Part shown: positions 41,253 through 44,507 of the stretch, piece by piece
How positions within the stretch are numbered: position 1 is the first letter of the stretch
Layout of the letters: each line of letters starts with the position of its first letter
DNA from: Lingula anatina
Taxonomy: Eukaryota; Brachiopoda; Lingulata; Lingulida; Lingulidae
Assembly (NCBI RefSeq): GCF_001039355.2
Contig: NW_019774580.1
Coordinates: 192,386 to 236,892 of the forward strand
Reading direction: 5' to 3'
DNA: 44,507 bases
Translations under genes and position numbers: made by a program
The notes under the pieces: model-generated
Seen by the model: the letters and a program-made list of their open reading frames with translations, nothing else
What the model was told of the DNA's origin: nothing
Database searches by the model: none

Positions 41253-43102
41253 CTGTATATAACAATGAAAATCATGAGATATTTATTAAATGCTCTGTTT
41301 AAAAATTGCATGTTTTTTTCAGTCGGACACTTATCGTTGTGAAAAAAAAAACGGACACGCACTTTCATTATGTCTGGCAAAAATAGTGTCAAAAGTACTG
41401 AGGTAAAAACACATACAGCGTTTACCTAGCTGTTGACAATATGGACATAATAATAAACACTGGTTTATATAGGGAATTTGAAATTGAAATAATTCCTTAC
41501 AAAAACTATTTAAAAAACAAACTTCATCTTCACTTATGAAATCTGGGTTAAAATCCAAGTGACAAATCACGATATTTCTCACATTTCCTACATCCATTTT
41601 CAATTTGAAAAATCGTGTAACAAATGATTTGCAACCTTCTGAACATAAATTGAACCTGTATTTGTTTAAGAGATTAATGGCAAAAATATCAGCTATATTG
41701 CCGGATAAAACATGTTATATTTGTAAGAACTATTCAGAGATAAATACTAAAACACGAATGGCAATTACATGCACCAAATCAACTTTTCAAGAAGGAAATT
41801 TTCCCAAATATAAATTGAAATTTGAAAATTCTACATACTTAACTAGTGAAACAAAAATAATCAATCTCCGTTCGTAAAATTACATCTATTTCTCAACAAG
41901 ACAGCAAATTTTCGAATTTCAAGAGACGATATGCCCTATTTCTCATCTGAACATTAAACGAAAGACACAATGATAGTCAATCATAACATTCCAGATTTCA
42001 GTCCATTTGGAGAATGAGGCTGAAGAATATATACCCACGCCGGTAAAAACAGAAATTAAGAATTGGACACCGGGCTTGTAAAATTTATCAACGGTTTTGA
42101 GAATGTGTTCCTTATGATTTAAGTGAAATTGCTGGATATTAAAGAAAAACATTTGGCTTTAAACAGACATAAAATTTCTATATTTTTGCGTACTTAATTT
42201 GCATTCGATCTGAACTAGAATGTCATCCCTTGCTGTCTTGCTGAAGAATACCACAAATAGTACAATTTCACATGTCACGTGTGACAAACTTGAAACTACG
42301 ATAGTATAAAACATATTTCAATACAATAAAGCATTTTTTCAAACTGATGACCATGCATTCTGATATATCATTACGTTTTAAATATGTAACATTTAATTCG
42401 TAAAAGACCTCAAATTCGTGATGTTTTATTGAAAAAAAAGACACCTTTGGACAAAGCCTTTCCTAATCCGTTCCAAACAGCATTTCGGGCTATCAGCTCG
42501 CCCCCTATGTCTTGAAAGATTGATCTTATAATTTGTCACGCAGAAATCAATATAACTTCAATTTAACTTACACATTTTGATGAAATGAAATATCAAATAT
42601 TAATTTATGAAATATTGCCAATATTCGACATGGAAGTGTATTACTATACCCCCTTCATGCTTCAATTATGTTCTTTACTTCGGAAATGGACGTTTGTTGC
42701 TATACCTATGACATATTCTATAATTCCACTACCAACCGATCACTAAATATCAACATGCCAATAGCCAGACCTTCACAAGACATTTCACAGCATTTTCCCC
42801 TCCTTGGCCATTTCTCACGGTAAACTTCCACTACCACTACTATTTCTACCGACGAAGGTCAAAAATCTGAACATGAAGTGCAACTGCATCTTCCTTTGTT
42901 TCATGAGACGTGATGAGATGAAGTGAAGGAGGAAATAAATGGTACGTGGGGAAAATGTTGGGAAATGGTCATGAACGCTCTTAAGCAAACGGGTGTCAAA
43001 ATACATTTCAAAAATAAATCACAATTTACTTATCACCAAATGCCTGACATTGATTTCTTAATACTTTATATTGATATGGCTGAAATTACGATATTCGTAT
43101 AC
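41253..43102. other. non-coding region
   Basis: I see no gene. Short frames at 41331-41877 have no recognisable domain. AGCATTTTCCCCTCCTTGGCC at 42789 and a nearly reverse-complementary GGGGAAAATGTTGGGAAATGG at 42949 form an imperfect inverted repeat. Confidence 0.5.
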
Positions 43103-43402
43103 TTAATATCTAAGCCGCCTTCGCTCCACTTCCTGATCACTCAGCACTGAGGCAGTGACGTCTCCTTCCAGGCTGTCCATCCCATTACATTCATGGTAGG
43201 GGGAGGTGACAGGCTGAAGTGACCGCCTTTCCTTTTCAACTCTCACCAATATTTTACGGATGGAACTTAATTTGTACTTTACAACATTAAAAATACATTG
43301 GACGAGTTTGTGTTCAGTAGGCCTATATTTCAAAAAATGCCAGACGAAAATCAACTTCAGATCCTTATCCACCCCAAATTGAAACAACATTTTGTAGGTC
43401 AC
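43103..43402 (-). CDS. unrecognised 99-residue ORF
   Basis: It reads MTYKMLFQFGVDKDLKLIFV and ends SDQEVERRRLRY. The C-terminal half is rich in charged residues and looks protein-like. There is no known motif and no clear splice site. It may be chance. Confidence 0.2.
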   Translation of the reverse strand: MTYKMLFQFGVDKDLKLIFVWHFLKYRPTEHKLVQCIFNVVKYKLSSIRKILVRVEKERRSLQPVTSPYHECNGMDSLEGDVTASVLSDQEVERRRLRY

Positions 43403-43742
43403 TAGCTATCTTGATATGACTCAATATTGTTCACTGATTTGAATATCTGAGCAGTTTTTGCTATGTTTGACCAAGTAGACCTTACGATAGAGACTGCGGT
43501 GTTTTGATTCTGATGCTGTCTCAACCATGATTGTGACGGACTCCACAAATATCACCCCATTGTGTTAGTGAAGACATAACGTGAGACGGGGAGGGGGGGT
43601 GAGGAAAAGTTCATAAAGAAATAAACCTTATAAGCCATTGGAAATGACAATGTGATATTTTAGTTTAAATTACATGTAGACGAACCGTTCAATATATGTT
43701 GAAAGAAAACGACACAAATATAATTGTGGCAGTGTAGGGGAG
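43403..43742. other. non-coding region
   Basis: No feature beyond a G-rich run at about 43588-43600. Confidence 0.5.
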
Positions 43743-44195
43743 ACCGGGGCTAGTTGGCCCAGTTAGAAACTTTTGGCCTTGTAGAGCCAACTAGGAATGA
43801 ATTAGAGTAACAAAACCGGTTTCAAAGTAAGTCCCATCAACTAATTTGACAAATAAAAAACTCAGTTGACGTGAGGGGGGCCAACTTGAGGCAGATTTAT
43901 TGAGGTTTCCGTACGTCTCGTTCTATGGAGGGCTTATGTGTTGCAAGGACCAAAATATCTATCAATAAAATTTGTTTTGTTTTAATTAAGAATAAATTAA
44001 TAATCGTGTAAAGCAGGTTTTTAATGAATGAAAACAAATAATAAATTTTCGTTTTTAAAAAAGAAAGTAACAAATTCAGTTTTAAACCATTGAGTTTGTT
44101 TCAACAATGGGCTCTAGCTCTGTTGCGCGCAAAGGTTTGTGGGTAATATGAGGGTCCAACTTGATCCAAGTCAAGGGGGGCAACTAGCCCCGGGT
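43743..44195. mobile_element. about 450-bp MITE-like element with GGGGCTAGTTG termini
   Basis: The left end is ACCGGGGCTAGTTGGCCC; the right end in reverse complement is ACCCGGGGCTAGTTGCCCCC. Related subterminal words occur inside (GGGGGGCCAACTTGAGG at about 43875, GGGTCCAACTTGATCCAAG at about 44151). It has no coding capacity and I see no clear target-site duplication. Confidence 0.78.
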
Positions 44196-44507
44196 GCACA
44201 TTTTTTTATTTTAAAGGATGGCAGCCATTTATGGTGTTAGAATGAGCAACGATGATACATCTCCGTGAAACTTGAAACAATGAGCTTCAGTTTGATGCCC
44301 TATACATTTATTATATTGGATCAAAAGCCTATGAAAATAGATTTTTAAATCTCTCAAACAAAATTACATTTAAGTGCAAAATTCATTTTTTTTTCTCGAC
44401 TCACCACTTAAAACTTTTTAACGTCAGACACTTCCTTAGCTTTGTAGACTACGGTCACTTTACAAGAGTATGTGGCCATTTTTTTTTAACCTCGTAGTTA
44501 CTTTTTC
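44196..44507. other. non-coding end of window
   Basis: T-rich, with no gene or repeat that I can support. Confidence 0.5.

Noticed and set aside
41605-41877. 90-residue plus-strand ORF
   Set aside because: AT-rich, with no domain, splice sites or homology-like pattern; likely chance.

Overview
The window looks like nuclear DNA from a marine bilaterian invertebrate. It is AT-rich, has introns with GT-AG borders, and is dense in transposon fossils. It also has a large NB-ARC/TPR protein of the kind expanded in invertebrate innate-immunity repertoires. Many copies of an ACATGTA-like word would suit a mollusc or hemichordate, but this is only soft evidence and I cannot name a species. Runs of N (11598-11699) and single Ns (16203, 39295, 40850) show a draft assembly. 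Duplicated sequence around the first two and around 40850 points to joins that were not collapsed.

Layout. 1-1966: non-coding with simple repeats. 1967-5008: NB-ARC ATPase plus kinesin-light-chain-type TPR gene, broken by two frameshifts. 5009-7790: AT-rich non-coding. 7990-8568: truncated PIF/Harbinger transposase. 10417-17963: Ty3/gypsy-type LTR retrotransposon on the minus strand, with integrase before reverse transcriptase (the Gmr1 arrangement), a SCAN-like gag, a tRNA-Pro-type primer binding site and an internally deleted sibling copy. 17964-20980: unrecognised short ORFs and tandem repeats. 21726-24219 (+): RecQ-like DExH helicase in three exons, degenerate. 25530-32372 (-): multi-exon gene that I recognise as a DUF6589-family protein. 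It lies tail to tail with the helicase and carries stops, frameshifts, a LINE insertion and a MITE in an intron. 34190-36250: two copies of one MITE, then a cluster of long inverted repeats. 36500-44507: LINE fragment, dispersed repeats, tRNA-derived SINE remnants, a duplicated MITE-bearing segment and a terminal MITE with GGGGCTAGTTG termini.

The best candidate for an undescribed system is the convergent pair of RecQ-like helicase and DUF6589 protein. Both are decayed to a similar degree, as expected if they were once the two genes of one large mobile element. DUF6589 has GDN and GGDQ motifs that could be part of a DDE/RNase H-type active site. I could not find terminal inverted repeats bounding the pair, so the mobile-element reading is inference.
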